A stretch of 64,000 nt of DNA from Dyella kyungheensis (GCF_016905005.1 NZ_JADIKC010000014.1:1-64000), one strand, 5' to 3'. Shown: positions 26,343 through 35,384, counted from the stretch's first letter. The notes: generated by a model not told the origin, from the letters alone. Translations and numbers: made by a program.

Positions 26343-27638
26343 TCAGGAGCGTGGCGCGTTGAGGTAATCGAGCGTGGCCTGCAGCATCGACTCCATGCCG
26401 ATCTTCAACGCGCCCTCGTCCATGAAGAACTTCGGCGAGTGGTTGGCGGGCGCCTTGAGCGCGTCCTGTCCGGCCGGCGTGGAGCCGACCCAGAAATACA
26501 CGCTGGGTACCTCGTTGGCGAAATAGGCGAAGTCCTCCGAGGCCATCCACGGCTTCGCCTCGATCACGTGCTCGCTGCCGATGGCCTTGCCGATGCTGTC
26601 GCGCACCCGTGCGGTGAGCGCCGGGTTGTTGATCAGCACCGGGTTGCTGTCGCCCACGGGAATCTGCGTTTCCACCGTCGCGCCGTTGGCCGCCGCGACG
26701 TGTTCGGCGATGCCCTTGAGGTTGTCGATGGCCTGCTGGCGCATGCCGGCATCGAAGGTGCGCAGCGTGCCTTGCATCTCCACCTGGTCCGGCACGATGT
26801 TGTAGCGCGCGCCGCCTTCCACGATGCCGAAGCTGAGCACGGCGGGATAGTCGCCGATATTGAGCTTGCGGCTGACGATGGTCTGCGCCGTGCTGATGAT
26901 TTCCGCCGAGGTGACCACGGGATCGACGCCGTTCCACGGCATCGCGCCATGCGTCTGCTTGCCATGCACCACCATCTTGAACCAGTCCGAGCCCGCCATG
27001 GCCGGGCCGGAGCGCACGCCGACGGTGCCGACGTTGAGCGAGCTGACCACGTGCATGCCGAACATCGCATCGGGCTTGAAGTCGCGGAACACGCCTTCCT
27101 TGAGCATCAACGAGGCGCCGCCTTGCTCGCCCGGAGGCGCGCCTTCTTCGGCCGGCTGGAACACGAACATCACTTCGCCCGGCAGGTCCTTCTTCATGCC
27201 GGCGAGCACCGTGGCCAGTCCAAGCAACATCGAGGTGTGGGCGTCGTGGCCGCAGGCATGCATCACGCCGACCTGCTTGCCGCGGTATTCGCCCTTGGCC
27301 TTCGATGCGAACGGCACGTCCACGTCCTCCGTCACCGGCAGCGCATCCATGTCGGCGCGAATGGCGAGTTTGGGACCCGGCTTGCCGCCCTTGAGGATGG
27401 CGATCACGCCGGTATGCGCGATGCCCGTGTGCACTTCCAATCCCAGCTTCTTCAGTTGTGCCGCGACCAGCGCGGACGTGCGCGTTTCGCGATTGCTCAA
27501 TTCCGGATGCTGGTGAATGTCGCGACGCCACGCGGTGACCTGCGGCAGTTCGCCTTGCACGAGTTGGGCGGTATCGGTGGCGTGGGCGGTGCCAGCAACG
27601 ACGGTGGCGACGGCCAGGGCGAGCAAGGTCAGGCGCAT
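26343..27638 (-). CDS. Exported M20-family amidohydrolase
   Basis: A 431-residue metallopeptidase of the M20D (hippurate hydrolase/IAA-amino acid hydrolase) type. The signal peptide is residues 1-20 (VVAGTAHA). Metal-binding motifs include RADMDALPVTE near residue 90 and HACGHDAHTSM near 125, with FQPAEEG and MHVVSSL following. ATG 27638 has GGAGA upstream; a frame open to 28754 is antisense to the next gene. Family members hydrolyse N-acyl amino acids; the substrate here is not readable. It is transcribed divergently from the acyl-CoA synthetase gene. Confidence 0.9.
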   Translation of the reverse strand: MRLTLLALAVATVVAGTAHATDTAQLVQGELPQVTAWRRDIHQHPELSNRETRTSALVAAQLKKLGLEVHTGIAHTGVIAILKGGKPGPKLAIRADMDALPVTEDVDVPFASKAKGEYRGKQVGVMHACGHDAHTSMLLGLATVLAGMKKDLPGEVMFVFQPAEEGAPPGEQGGASLMLKEGVFRDFKPDAMFGMHVVSSLNVGTVGVRSGPAMAGSDWFKMVVHGKQTHGAMPWNGVDPVVTSAEIISTAQTIVSRKLNIGDYPAVLSFGIVEGGARYNIVPDQVEMQGTLRTFDAGMRQQAIDNLKGIAEHVAAANGATVETQIPVGDSNPVLINNPALTARVRDSIGKAIGSEHVIEAKPWMASEDFAYFANEVPSVYFWVGSTPAGQDALKAPANHSPKFFMDEGALKIGMESMLQATLDYLNAPRS

Positions 27639-27691
27639 GGGGTGTCTCCGCGAAAGGAGACCCGATCCTAGCGCGATGCTTCGCCGGTTTC

Positions 27692-27778
27692 CTGTGGGGG
27701 CGCCTCTTGTGCGCGATGTTTTTCCACCTAACCGAGGAGCACCGGAACTCCGCGGTCGCGCACAAGTGCGCTCCCATA
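27692..27778. repeat. REP-like inverted repeat pair, copy 2
   Basis: Arms 27692-27717 and 27755-27778. The left arm is degraded (GGGGGCGCCTCTTGTGCG) and the right arm ends in CCCATA, so this is the most diverged copy. It lies between the divergent M20 and acyl-CoA synthetase genes. Confidence 0.75.
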
Positions 27779-27830
27779 AAAGACCGCGAAGCGCGGTGCT
27801 ATGCTCGTTTCCCGACCACGGAGCGCCTTC

Positions 27831-29510
27831 ATGCCCGCTGCCAGCTACGTCCATGGTGTCAGTGCGCAACCGCTGCTCGGCGATACCGTGGGCACCTTGC
27901 TGGACCGCATCGCGGCAACGCATCCGGATCGGCCCGCGCTGGTGGTGCGTTCCCAGGGCATCCGGCTCGACTACCGGCAGTTCCATGCAGAAGTCGAACG
28001 CGTCGCCGCCGGACTGCTCTCGCTGGGATTGCAGCGGGGCGACCGCATCGGCATCTGGGCGCCGAACCGCTACGAGTGGGTGGTACTGCAGTTCGCGGCG
28101 CCGAAGCTCGGCGTGATCCTGGTCAACATCAATCCCGCCTACCGCGTGCACGAACTGGAGTACGCACTGAACAAGGTGCGCTGCCGCGCCCTGGTGCTGC
28201 CTCGCCGCTTCAAGGCCTCGCATTACTTGAACATGCTGATGGAGCTGGCGCCGGAGCTGGCCGTGGCCGAGGTGGGTGCGTTGCAGGCGGAACGCCTGCC
28301 GTCGCTGCGCGAGGTGATCCTGCTGGATACCGAAGCGGCGCCCGGCACGCGAAGCTGGCGCGAGCTGGCGACGCGTGCCGATGAACACGCCATGGCCCAG
28401 ATGCGTGCCGTGGAAAGCGAGCTCGGTTTCGACGATCCGGTGAATATCCAGTTCACTTCGGGCACGACCGGGGCACCGAAGGGTGCCACGCTCACGCATC
28501 ACAACATCGTCAACAACGGTTTCTTCATCGGCGAAGCGATGCGCCTTACCGAGCACGATCGCCTGTGCATTCCGGTGCCGTTCTATCACTGCTTCGGCAT
28601 GGTGCTGGGCAATCTCGCCTGCGTCACGCACGGCGCGTGCATGGTGATCCCGGGCGAAGGCTTCGACGTGCTCGCCACGCTGGAAACCGTGCAGGAGGAA
28701 CGTTGCACCGGACTGCACGGCGTGCCGACGATGTTCATCGCGGAACTGGAACATCCCGAATTTTCCCGTTTCGATCTCAGCTCGCTGCGCACCGGCATCA
28801 TGGCCGGCTCACCCTGTCCGATCGAGGTGATGCGCCGTGTGGTCGATGAGATGCACATGCGCGAAGTCACCATCGCCTACGGCATGACGGAAACCAGCCC
28901 GGTGAGTTTCCAGTCGACCACGCACGATCCGCTGGCGCGCCGGGTGGACAGCGTGGGCCGCATCCATCCGCATGTGGAAGTGAAACTGGTGGACGAACGC
29001 GGCTGCATCGTGCCGCGCGGCACGCCCGGCGAGCTATGCACGCGCGGCTATTCGGTGATGCTCGGCTACTGGGAAGACGAGGAACGCACGCGCGAAGCCA
29101 TCGACGAGGCCCGCTGGATGCATACCGGCGATCTGGCGGTGATCGACGACGACGGCTACTGCACCATCGTCGGGCGCCTGAAGGACATGATCATCCGCGG
29201 CGGCGAGAACGTGTATCCGCGCGAGATCGAGGAATTCCTCTACACCCATCCCAAGGTGCTCGACGTGCAGGTATTCGGCGTGCCGGACGAGAAGTTCGGC
29301 GAGCAGGTGTGCGCGTGGGTGCGCCTGCGCGAAGGTTGCGAATCCAGCGAGGGGGAGATCCAGAGCTACTGCCGCCATCACCTGGCGTACTTCAAGGTGC
29401 CGCACTATGTGCGTTTCGTCGATGCCTTCCCGATGACGGTGACGGGCAAGGTGCAGAAGTACCTGATGCGCGAGGCGATGGCCGAGGAACTTGGGTTGGC
29501 AGCAAGCTGA
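27831..29510 (+). CDS. AMP-binding fatty-acyl-CoA synthetase
   Basis: A 559-residue adenylate-forming enzyme that activates a carboxylic acid, likely a fatty acid, to its CoA thioester. The P-loop [18 protein letters not shown] is near residue 200, AYGMTETSP near 345, [24 protein letters not shown] near 430, and the C-terminal [10 protein letters not shown] lysine motif near 540. ATG 27831 has GGAG upstream; the ATG at 27801 has none. It has no signal peptide. It stands alone between REP-like elements, and the chain-length preference is not readable. Confidence 0.9.
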   Translation: MPAASYVHGVSAQPLLGDTVGTLLDRIAATHPDRPALVVRSQGIRLDYRQFHAEVERVAAGLLSLGLQRGDRIGIWAPNRYEWVVLQFAAPKLGVILVNINPAYRVHELEYALNKVRCRALVLPRRFKASHYLNMLMELAPELAVAEVGALQAERLPSLREVILLDTEAAPGTRSWRELATRADEHAMAQMRAVESELGFDDPVNIQFTSGTTGAPKGATLTHHNIVNNGFFIGEAMRLTEHDRLCIPVPFYHCFGMVLGNLACVTHGACMVIPGEGFDVLATLETVQEERCTGLHGVPTMFIAELEHPEFSRFDLSSLRTGIMAGSPCPIEVMRRVVDEMHMREVTIAYGMTETSPVSFQSTTHDPLARRVDSVGRIHPHVEVKLVDERGCIVPRGTPGELCTRGYSVMLGYWEDEERTREAIDEARWMHTGDLAVIDDDGYCTIVGRLKDMIIRGGENVYPREIEEFLYTHPKVLDVQVFGVPDEKFGEQVCAWVRLREGCESSEGEIQSYCRHHLAYFKVPHYVRFVDAFPMTVTGKVQKYLMREAMAEELGLAAS

Positions 29511-29524
29511 CGCTCAGCGAACTC

Positions 29525-29611
29525 CTGTGGGAGCGCACTTGTGTGCGACGCTCTTCGACAGGACCGAGAAACGCCGTTGCTCCGCGGTCGCGCACAAGTG
29601 CGCTCCCACAG
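29525..29611. repeat. REP-like inverted repeat pair, copy 3
   Basis: Arms 29525-29549 and 29587-29611 with a 37-base spacer, nearly identical to copy 1. It lies between the convergent acyl-CoA synthetase and EAL-domain genes and may also act as a bidirectional transcript end. Confidence 0.85.
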
Positions 29612-29619
29612 GTGGGGCG

Positions 29620-31461
29620 TCATTCGCTCCAGCGCACCGCGCGGCGCGAGGGCATGCCCTGGTGCGCGGCGAGCCATGCGGGGACGTCGCGGGCGTGCAT
29701 CGGATGGGCGATGTGGAAGCCCTGGGCCTCGTCGCAGGCCATGCCGAGCACGCTCTCGTAGATGCTCGACGTCTCCACGCCCTCCACCACCACCCGGAAA
29801 CCCATGTTGCGGGCGAGCTGGGCCACCGAGCGTACGATGGCCTCGTCGTGCGGGCTGGTGCCCATGCCGCGTACGAAGGATTGGTCGATCTTCAGACTGG
29901 TGGCGGGCATCTGCCGCAACGCAGCCAGGTTGCTGTAGCCGGTGCCGAAGTCGTCGATGGCGATGCCGGCGCCGAGCTGGCGGATGGCAGTGAGGTGCCG
30001 CCGTGTCACCGCGCTGTGTTCCATCAGCGTGCTTTCGGTGAACTCCAGCTCCAGCGAATCGAGTCCGATCTTGTGGCGTTCGGCGACGTCGCGCAGACGG
30101 CCGACCAGATCGGCATCCAGGTCGCTGCTGGAAACATTCAGCGACAACTTGATGTCGTGACCGTCGCGGTGCCATGTCGCGAGCTGCGCGATGCTGTGCT
30201 CCATCACCCATTGCGTAAGCGAGTGCATCAGGCCGGCACGTTCGGCCAACGCCACGAAATGTGCCGGCGGAATATTGCCCAGGGTCGGGTGATGCCAGCG
30301 CGCCAATGCTTCGAGCGCCACGCAGCGGCCGGTGTCCAGGTCGACGCGCGGCTGGTAGTGCAGGTCGAGTTCGGTGCGATCGTTGAGCGCGGCGGCCAGT
30401 TCGGTTACCAGTAGGAATTCCTGCCGCTGCTGTTCGTCCTGCATGCGGTTGTACACCGCCCAGCCGCGCGGACTCTGTTGCGCGGCGAATGAGGCGTTCA
30501 TCACCAGCCGCAAGGGATCGCCGCCGCGCAACTCGCTGGCGTTGATCTTCAACAAGCCGACGCCCGGCTGGATGGTCAATGGAATGCCGAGGCAATCGAA
30601 CGGCCGGCGCAGCCGGGCCACCAGGTCGTCCAGCCGCGTGGTGTCGTCGAGCAGGTGGTGATCGGGCAGTACGGCGGCAAAGCGCGTTGCACCGACCTGA
30701 TACAAGCGTGTCTCCGGCGGCACCCATTCAAGTGTGCGTGCGGCGACGGCGCGCATCAGTTCGTCCGCATAGGCGTGGCCCATGGCGCGGATGAATGCGT
30801 TGAAGCGCTGCACCGGCGCCACGTCGACGGCGATCACCCAGGCGTGCGGCACGCCTTCCTGCAGGTGTTTGCGCAAGTCGTCGAAGAAGGCGTAGCGGTG
30901 GGGCAGCTGGGTGATCGGATCGGTGCGCCCGAGGTAGCTGCGCAGGACCACGCCGGTGCCGATCAGCGAGGCGGCATCGCGCAACGCCGACTGTTCGCTC
31001 TCGCTCAATTCGGCGCGCGGTTGCGGATCCATCACGCACAGCGCACCGATGTGCTGGCCGGTGAGCGTGCACACCGGTTCGCTGGCGAAGAAACGGATCG
31101 GACCGGGCCCAGCCGTCAACGGCAACGCCGCGTCGCGCAGGCGATCGTCGATCAGCGCATCGAGCACGACGTGCGAGGCGAGGCTGCGAGCGGCCTGCAG
31201 GAACAATGGATGCAACGAGCGCGGGCCATCGGCCGGCAGTTCGTTGCCGTCGGCGAACCAATAGGCCGCGCCGCTGTTGAGCACCAGCGCCACCAGCGGC
31301 ACGCCCAGCGAACGCGTGAGCAGGCGCACCACGGCGTCGAAGCCGGGCACCGCAAAATTTTCCGCCGTGGCGACATGCTCCGGGGACGGGCCAACGGCAG
31401 GCGGTGTTTCCCGATGCCCGGCCGCGAGCTGCCCCGGACCCAATTCCGTGGTCGTGCGCAT
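29620..31461 (-). CDS. GAF-GGDEF(degenerate)-EAL c-di-GMP phosphodiesterase
   Basis: A 613-residue cytoplasmic signalling protein without membrane helices. Residues about 40-170 are a GAF-like sensor. Residues 180-335 are a GGDEF domain whose active loop is GATRF (257-261), so it should not make c-di-GMP. The EAL domain (345-600) keeps Glu384 (EAL), Asn442, Glu473, Asp503-Asp504 (DDFGTGYS), Lys524, Glu560 and Gln580, so it should hydrolyse c-di-GMP. It is alone in its unit, downstream of an inverted repeat at 31553-31595. C-di-GMP commonly controls adhesins and pili. Confidence 0.92.
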   Translation of the reverse strand: MRTTTELGPGQLAAGHRETPPAVGPSPEHVATAENFAVPGFDAVVRLLTRSLGVPLVALVLNSGAAYWFADGNELPADGPRSLHPLFLQAARSLASHVVLDALIDDRLRDAALPLTAGPGPIRFFASEPVCTLTGQHIGALCVMDPQPRAELSESEQSALRDAASLIGTGVVLRSYLGRTDPITQLPHRYAFFDDLRKHLQEGVPHAWVIAVDVAPVQRFNAFIRAMGHAYADELMRAVAARTLEWVPPETRLYQVGATRFAAVLPDHHLLDDTTRLDDLVARLRRPFDCLGIPLTIQPGVGLLKINASELRGGDPLRLVMNASFAAQQSPRGWAVYNRMQDEQQRQEFLLVTELAAALNDRTELDLHYQPRVDLDTGRCVALEALARWHHPTLGNIPPAHFVALAERAGLMHSLTQWVMEHSIAQLATWHRDGHDIKLSLNVSSSDLDADLVGRLRDVAERHKIGLDSLELEFTESTLMEHSAVTRRHLTAIRQLGAGIAIDDFGTGYSNLAALRQMPATSLKIDQSFVRGMGTSPHDEAIVRSVAQLARNMGFRVVVEGVETSSIYESVLGMACDEAQGFHIAHPMHARDVPAWLAAHQGMPSRRAVRWSE

Positions 31462-31552
31462 CGCGTAATGCCCCCTCAGGACCGGCGTCCCGATACCTGG
31501 GCGAGGCTACTCCAGCCTCTCCGCGAATCGCAATCTGTCATTGAGCTGTAGA

Positions 31553-31595
31553 GCGGTGTGACGTAATTTTCTGCGCCGTGACGGCGTCACACCGC
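31553..31595. promoter_or_regulatory. 11-bp interrupted inverted repeat upstream of the EAL gene
   Basis: GCGGTGTGACG (31553-31563) and CGTCACACCGC (31585-31595) are perfect reverse complements, with a smaller CGCCG/CGGCG hairpin inside. It lies directly after the stop of the 31598 gene and about 90 bases before the EAL gene start. It could be an operator or a transcript-end hairpin; no T-run follows on the minus strand. Confidence 0.5.
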
Positions 31596-31597
31596 AC

Positions 31598-31975
31598 TCA
31601 CTGCTTGATGCTGAAGTCCACTTCGATCGGATAAGGCGCGGGCTTGGCCGGTGGCGCGGGCAGCATCCAGCTGGTGAAATGGCTGGCCATGCATTGCGCC
31701 ACCGCCGTCTGCGGCTGCACGGCGATGCGGCTGAGACGACCATCGGCGGCCACCTCCGCCACCAGCGTGAAGGGCGATTTGTCCGCCGGCTGGGTGCTTG
31801 CCAGGCAGGCCTTGTACGCGTCGGTGGTGGCGTTGCCGATGCGTTCCCACATCTGCTTCTGGTAGGCCGGCCCGGTGGCCGCGCCTTCGGCCAGCTTGGC
31901 CTGGGTGACGCGCACGTGGAAATCCGCGCCGGCGTCGGGGCTCAGTTGCAGGGCGATGGCGAGCAGGAAGGACAT
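31598..31975 (-). CDS. Exported protein with TonB-C-like fold, function unknown
   Basis: A 125-residue protein with a short signal peptide (residues 1-16, LSPDAGA). The C-terminal half (FTLVAEVAADGRLSRIAVQP, QCMASHFTSWMLPAPP, PIEVDFSIKQ) has the layout of TonB C-terminal/AgmX-like domains: a strand with a Gly-x-Leu turn, a Cys-containing helix, then a strand. It contains two Cys (KACLAS and AQCMAS) that could pair. It sits upstream of the EAL gene on the same strand. I do not recognise a specific function. Confidence 0.65.
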   Translation of the reverse strand: MSFLLAIALQLSPDAGADFHVRVTQAKLAEGAATGPAYQKQMWERIGNATTDAYKACLASTQPADKSPFTLVAEVAADGRLSRIAVQPQTAVAQCMASHFTSWMLPAPPAKPAPYPIEVDFSIKQ

Positions 31976-32018
31976 GGCAGTTCCAGTCGGTGGACTGAAG
32001 GCACGTTAACAGTGTCTC

Positions 32019-32088
32019 CTGTGGGAGCGCACCCTGTGCGCGACCGGCGTCTCGTCGTTGCAGTCGCGCACCGGGTGCGCTCCCACAG
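32019..32088. repeat. REP-like inverted repeat pair, copy 4 (variant)
   Basis: Arms 32019-32044 and 32063-32088 with only 18 bases between them. The inner part reads GCACCCTGTGCGCG rather than GCACTTGTGCGCG, a variant related to copy 6. Confidence 0.8.
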
Positions 32089-32103
32089 GGTCATTCGCAG
32101 CCT

Positions 32104-33225
32104 TCAGGGCAGATGCTCGCTGGCGAGGTATTCCTCGCTCTGCATCTCGATCAGGCGCGATTCGGTGCGGCCGAATTCCGCGCGCAACCGCTCGCCGTCG
32201 TACAGCTCGGTGATCGGCGCGGCGGCGGAAAGGATCAGCTTCACGCGGCGGTCGTAGAACTCGTCGACCAACTGCACGAAGCGGCGTGCGGCATCGTCGG
32301 TGTAGATGGTGAACTGCGGCACGTTGGAGACGATCACCGCCGGTCCCGCCTTGGCCAGCGCGATGTAGTCGGCCACCGCGCGCGGGCCCTCGCACAACGC
32401 GGCGAAGTCGAACCAGAAGATGTTGCGGGCGCGCTTGCGCACCGGAATGGCGCGCTCGTTGATGATCATCTCGCCGCCATCCTGCACCGCGCCTTCGGCT
32501 TGCGTGGTGAAGATGCGGGACAGCGCACGTTCCGCCTCCGGCCCGGGTGGCGTCTGGTAGACCGCCGCCTGGGTGAGTGCGCGCAGGCGCCAGTCGTGCG
32601 AGGAGATCATCTGCACCACGCGGCAGTGCTTCTCGATCAGCGCGATGGCCGGCAGGAAGCGCGCGCGCTGCAGGCCGTCCTTGTAGAGATTCTCCGGCGC
32701 CGTGTTGGAGGTGGTTACCAGCGTCACGCCGCGTTCGAACAGCGACTGCAGCAGCGTGCCCAGGATCATCGCATCGCCGATGTCGTTGACCAGGAATTCG
32801 TCCAGGCAAACCACGCGGCAGCGCGAGGCGATGTTGGCCGCCACTTCGATCAGCGGATCCTGGCGCTCGCCCAGTTCGCGCAACTGCTCGTGCACTTCGC
32901 CCATGAAGCGGTGGTAGTGGCGGCGCAAGGCCATGCCCTGCGGCAGGCTGGCTACGAACATGTCCATCAGGAAGGTCTTGCCGCGGCCCACGCTGCCCCA
33001 CAGGTACAGGCCCTGCACGCCTTCGCGCAGGTCGTTGCCGAGCAGGGATTTCAGACGTCCAAACAAGCCGTTGCCATTGCCGTTGGCCGCGGCCTCGATC
33101 AGGGCCGCATGCATGCGGTCGAATTCCGGCAACAGCGCCTGCTGGGCCGGGTCGGCTTCCCAGCGGTGCGCGCTGACGCCTTCGTGATAACGCGCACTGG
33201 GCGCGAGAGGAGCGGGGTTACTCAT
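32104..33225 (-). CDS. zapE: ZapE/AFG1-family cell-division ATPase
   Basis: A 373-residue AAA-type ATPase. The Walker A is GSVGRGKT (residues 77-84) and the Walker B is VVCLDEF near 140. The sensor-like VTTSNTAPENLY and the C-terminal region with FDFAALCEGPRAVADY are typical of AFG1/ZapE. ZapE associates with the Z-ring and modulates FtsZ in Escherichia coli. ATG 33225 has only a weak binding site. It is followed by REP-like copy 4 and preceded on the same strand by an alpha/beta hydrolase gene about 70 bases away. Confidence 0.92.
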   Translation of the reverse strand: MSNPAPLAPSARYHEGVSAHRWEADPAQQALLPEFDRMHAALIEAAANGNGNGLFGRLKSLLGNDLREGVQGLYLWGSVGRGKTFLMDMFVASLPQGMALRRHYHRFMGEVHEQLRELGERQDPLIEVAANIASRCRVVCLDEFLVNDIGDAMILGTLLQSLFERGVTLVTTSNTAPENLYKDGLQRARFLPAIALIEKHCRVVQMISSHDWRLRALTQAAVYQTPPGPEAERALSRIFTTQAEGAVQDGGEMIINERAIPVRKRARNIFWFDFAALCEGPRAVADYIALAKAGPAVIVSNVPQFTIYTDDAARRFVQLVDEFYDRRVKLILSAAAPITELYDGERLRAEFGRTESRLIEMQSEEYLASEHLP

Positions 33226-33294
33226 GGGTACGGCGGACTCTGCAGATGCCCCGTGGGGAAGCGGGACATCGGATCGGGGGGAGGTCGAGCGGCA

Positions 33295-33984
33295 TCAATC
33301 CTGACGCAGCGGTGGCAGCCAGGGCTGCACGGCGTGCTTGATGGCGCCGCGCAGGTCCATCAGGCGGCGATGAAAGAAATGACTGGTCTCGGGCATGCGT
33401 ACCAGTTCGGGCTTGTGCTCCATGCCGTCGATCCAGTCGAACACGGCCTGCGGCTCGACCACTTCGTCCTCCTCGCCCTGCACGATCAGCCAGGGACAGG
33501 TGGGCAGTTCGATCTCCTCGAACGGCCAGCGGCCGGCCGGCGGCGCGATGCTGACCAGCGCATCGGCGCGCAGGCGCACCGCATTGCGGATCGAGACGTA
33601 GCTGCCAAAGGAGAAACCGGCCAGCCATAGCGCATCGTGCGGACGAACCCGGCGCACCCAGGCGGCCACAGCCGCCAGGTCGTCGCCTTCGCCGTTGCCA
33701 TGGTCGTAGGTCCCTTCCGATTCGCCGGTGCCGCGGAAGTTGAAGCGCAGCGTATCCAGCCCCGACTCGCGCAGCGAGCGCTCGACCATCGTCACCACCT
33801 TGTTGTGCATGGTGCCGCCCTGCAGCGGGTGCGGATGGCAGATGATGGCGGTGCCGCGGCGGGCCTCTTCGGGCACGGCCACGTCGCTCACGGATTCGAG
33901 CTTGCCGGCGGGCCCTTCCAGCGCGAAGCTGGAGGCCTGCTCCGGAAAACGGTCGGGTGGGGTAGGGATGATCACGGGGTTCAT
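33295..33984 (-). CDS. Alpha/beta hydrolase (COG2945 type)
   Basis: A 229-residue cytoplasmic hydrolase. The oxyanion region is ICHPHPLQGGTMHNKV near residue 50, the nucleophile elbow is GFSFGS near 122, the Asp is in QGEEDEVV near 172, and the His is in ETSHFFH near 205. This pattern matches the COG2945 group of small alpha/beta hydrolases of unknown substrate. I chose ATG 33984 because the 22 residues upstream do not resemble the family, although its binding site is weak. It is divergent from acpH, with 48 bases between. Confidence 0.8.
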   Translation of the reverse strand: MNPVIIPTPPDRFPEQASSFALEGPAGKLESVSDVAVPEEARRGTAIICHPHPLQGGTMHNKVVTMVERSLRESGLDTLRFNFRGTGESEGTYDHGNGEGDDLAAVAAWVRRVRPHDALWLAGFSFGSYVSIRNAVRLRADALVSIAPPAGRWPFEEIELPTCPWLIVQGEEDEVVEPQAVFDWIDGMEHKPELVRMPETSHFFHRRLMDLRGAIKHAVQPWLPPLRQD

Positions 33985-34032
33985 AAGCAAGATGATAACC
34001 GCCGCGTGCCCCCGGCGTTCGGGCAGAACGGC

Positions 34033-34635
34033 ATGAATCATCTTGCGCACACGTTGCTGGCCGGTGACGACGACTTCTTGCGGCTAGGCGGCTTCATGGG
34101 CGATTTCGTCCATGGCCAGCCCGATCCGGCCTTGCCTGCGGGCGTCATCACGGGCATCCGCCTGCATCGCGCCATCGACGTCTATACCGACAGCCATCCG
34201 GTGGTGGCCGACGCGCGTGCGCTGTTGCCGCCGCCGTTCCGCCGTTACGGCGGCATCCTGCTGGACATGTGGTTCGACCACCTGCTGGCCCGCGATTTCC
34301 CGCGCTGGAGCGACCAGCCGCTGGAAGCCTATTCGCTGGACGTGCGCCATCTGCTGCATCGCTACGAGTCGCTGCTGCCGCCTGGGCTGCTGCGTTTTCG
34401 CCATTACATGGAAGCGCATGCGTTGCCGGCGGGTTATGCGCGTCCCGAGGAAATGTCCGCCGCCTTCGACGGCATTTCGCATCGCCTCAGCCGCGCCAAT
34501 CCGGTGGGCGAGGCGATGCCCGTGCTCGCTTCGCTCGAGCGTCCGCTGCAGGCGCATTTCGAGGTGTTTTTCCCGCAGTTGCAAGGGTTTGCGAAGGAGT
34601 GGGTTGACGCGAACGTGAGCAAAGGGACTACGTGA
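34033..34635 (+). CDS. acpH: Acyl carrier protein phosphodiesterase AcpH
   Basis: A 200-residue enzyme that removes the 4'-phosphopantetheine group from acyl carrier protein. MNHLAHTLLAG, GGFMGDFVHGQ, GIRLHRAIDVYTDSHP and GGILLDMWFDHLLARD contain the His/Asp residues conserved in AcpH (HD-like metal site). The length agrees with the family. ATG 34033 is chosen since the longer frame to 33637 is antisense to the divergent hydrolase. A toxin-antitoxin module begins 41 bases downstream. Confidence 0.9.
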   Translation: MNHLAHTLLAGDDDFLRLGGFMGDFVHGQPDPALPAGVITGIRLHRAIDVYTDSHPVVADARALLPPPFRRYGGILLDMWFDHLLARDFPRWSDQPLEAYSLDVRHLLHRYESLLPPGLLRFRHYMEAHALPAGYARPEEMSAAFDGISHRLSRANPVGEAMPVLASLERPLQAHFEVFFPQLQGFAKEWVDANVSKGTT

Positions 34636-34637
34636 TA

Positions 34638-34658
34638 AGCTAAGCCCGTCTAGCTAAG
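34638..34658 (+). promoter_or_regulatory. Direct repeats upstream of the toxin-antitoxin operon
   Basis: AGCTAAG occurs at 34638-34644 and 34652-34658, 14 bases apart, about 20-40 bases before the antitoxin start. Spacing and position fit an operator for autoregulation by the antitoxin. Confidence 0.45.
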
Positions 34659-34676
34659 CTAAATGCGAGTCCCTCC

Positions 34677-34931
34677 ATGGCCACGACCGTGAACATGCAC
34701 GAAGCCAAGACCAACTTATCCCGGCTGGTGGAGAAAGCCACCCGGGGCGAATCGGTGGTGATTGCCAAAGCCGGCAAGCCGGTAGCCCGGATCGTTCCCA
34801 TAGACACCATCGCACCGGCCAAGCAAAAGCGCATCGGCTTCCTGGCCGGCCAGGTGACCGTGCCCGATGCCAAGGCGTTCAACGAACTGGGCAACGACGA
34901 GATCGCCGCCATGTTCGGCGGCGACGAATGA
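34677..34931 (+). CDS. Phd/YefM-family antitoxin
   Basis: An 84-residue antitoxin. MATTVNMHEAKTNLSRLVEKA followed by GESVVIAKAGKPVARIVP is the Phd/YefM DNA-binding N-terminus. The acidic C-terminus (NELGNDEIAAMFGGDE) is the part that would wrap the toxin. The TGA overlaps the toxin ATG by four bases. It should neutralise the PIN-domain RNase and repress its own promoter through the repeats just upstream; this is known for the family. Confidence 0.9.
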   Translation: MATTVNMHEAKTNLSRLVEKATRGESVVIAKAGKPVARIVPIDTIAPAKQKRIGFLAGQVTVPDAKAFNELGNDEIAAMFGGDE

Positions 34932-35338
34932 AGCTCCTGCTCGATACGCACTTGCTGCTGTGGGCGTCAATTGCCGGCGAGGACAGGAAGTCCAGGGCGT
35001 CGCTCTCGCACAAGGCGCGCGTCCTGCTCGAGGACGAGGACAACCAGCTGCTGTTCAGTGCGGCCAGCGTGTGGGAAGTGGCCATCAAGAACGCGCTCGG
35101 GCGGCCGAACTTCCGGGTGGACCCTCATCTGTTTCGACGGGGATTGCTGGACAACGGCTATAGCGAGCTGGCCATCAGCAGCGCGCATTCGGCGGCGGTA
35201 GCCACCCTGCCGGACCACCACAAGGACCCGTTCGACCGGCTGCTGATCGCGCAAGCGACCGTCGAAGGCATCACCTTGCTGACCAACGACGAAGCGGTCG
35301 CGGCATACAAGACGGGCCCGATTCGGCTGCTGAAGTAG
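34928..35338 (+). CDS. VapC-like PIN-domain toxin
   Basis: A 136-residue PIN ribonuclease. Acidic active-site residues are Asp6 (LLLDTH), Glu50 (SVWEVAIK), Asp100/Asp103 (HHKDPFDRLLIAQA) and Asp near 121 (TNDEAV). The whole PIN triad is intact, so it should be active. It overlaps the antitoxin gene by four bases. PIN toxins of type II systems cleave tRNA or rRNA; the target here is unknown. An inverted repeat lies about 50 bases downstream. Confidence 0.9.
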   Translation: MKLLLDTHLLLWASIAGEDRKSRASLSHKARVLLEDEDNQLLFSAASVWEVAIKNALGRPNFRVDPHLFRRGLLDNGYSELAISSAHSAAVATLPDHHKDPFDRLLIAQATVEGITLLTNDEAVAAYKTGPIRLLK

Positions 35339-35384
35339 CGTCAAAGCCGCAACAGTCCTCGTGCTGAGGCCTGCGCTTCTAGCT

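Noticed and set aside
26343..28754. An 803-residue minus-strand frame that extends the M20 gene upstream
   Set aside because: The extra part is antisense to the acyl-CoA synthetase gene; the real protein begins at ATG 27638 with a signal peptide.
29405..30727. A 440-residue minus-strand frame overlapping the EAL gene
   Set aside because: It is in another frame of the EAL gene and lacks family motifs; the EAL-domain frame explains the region.
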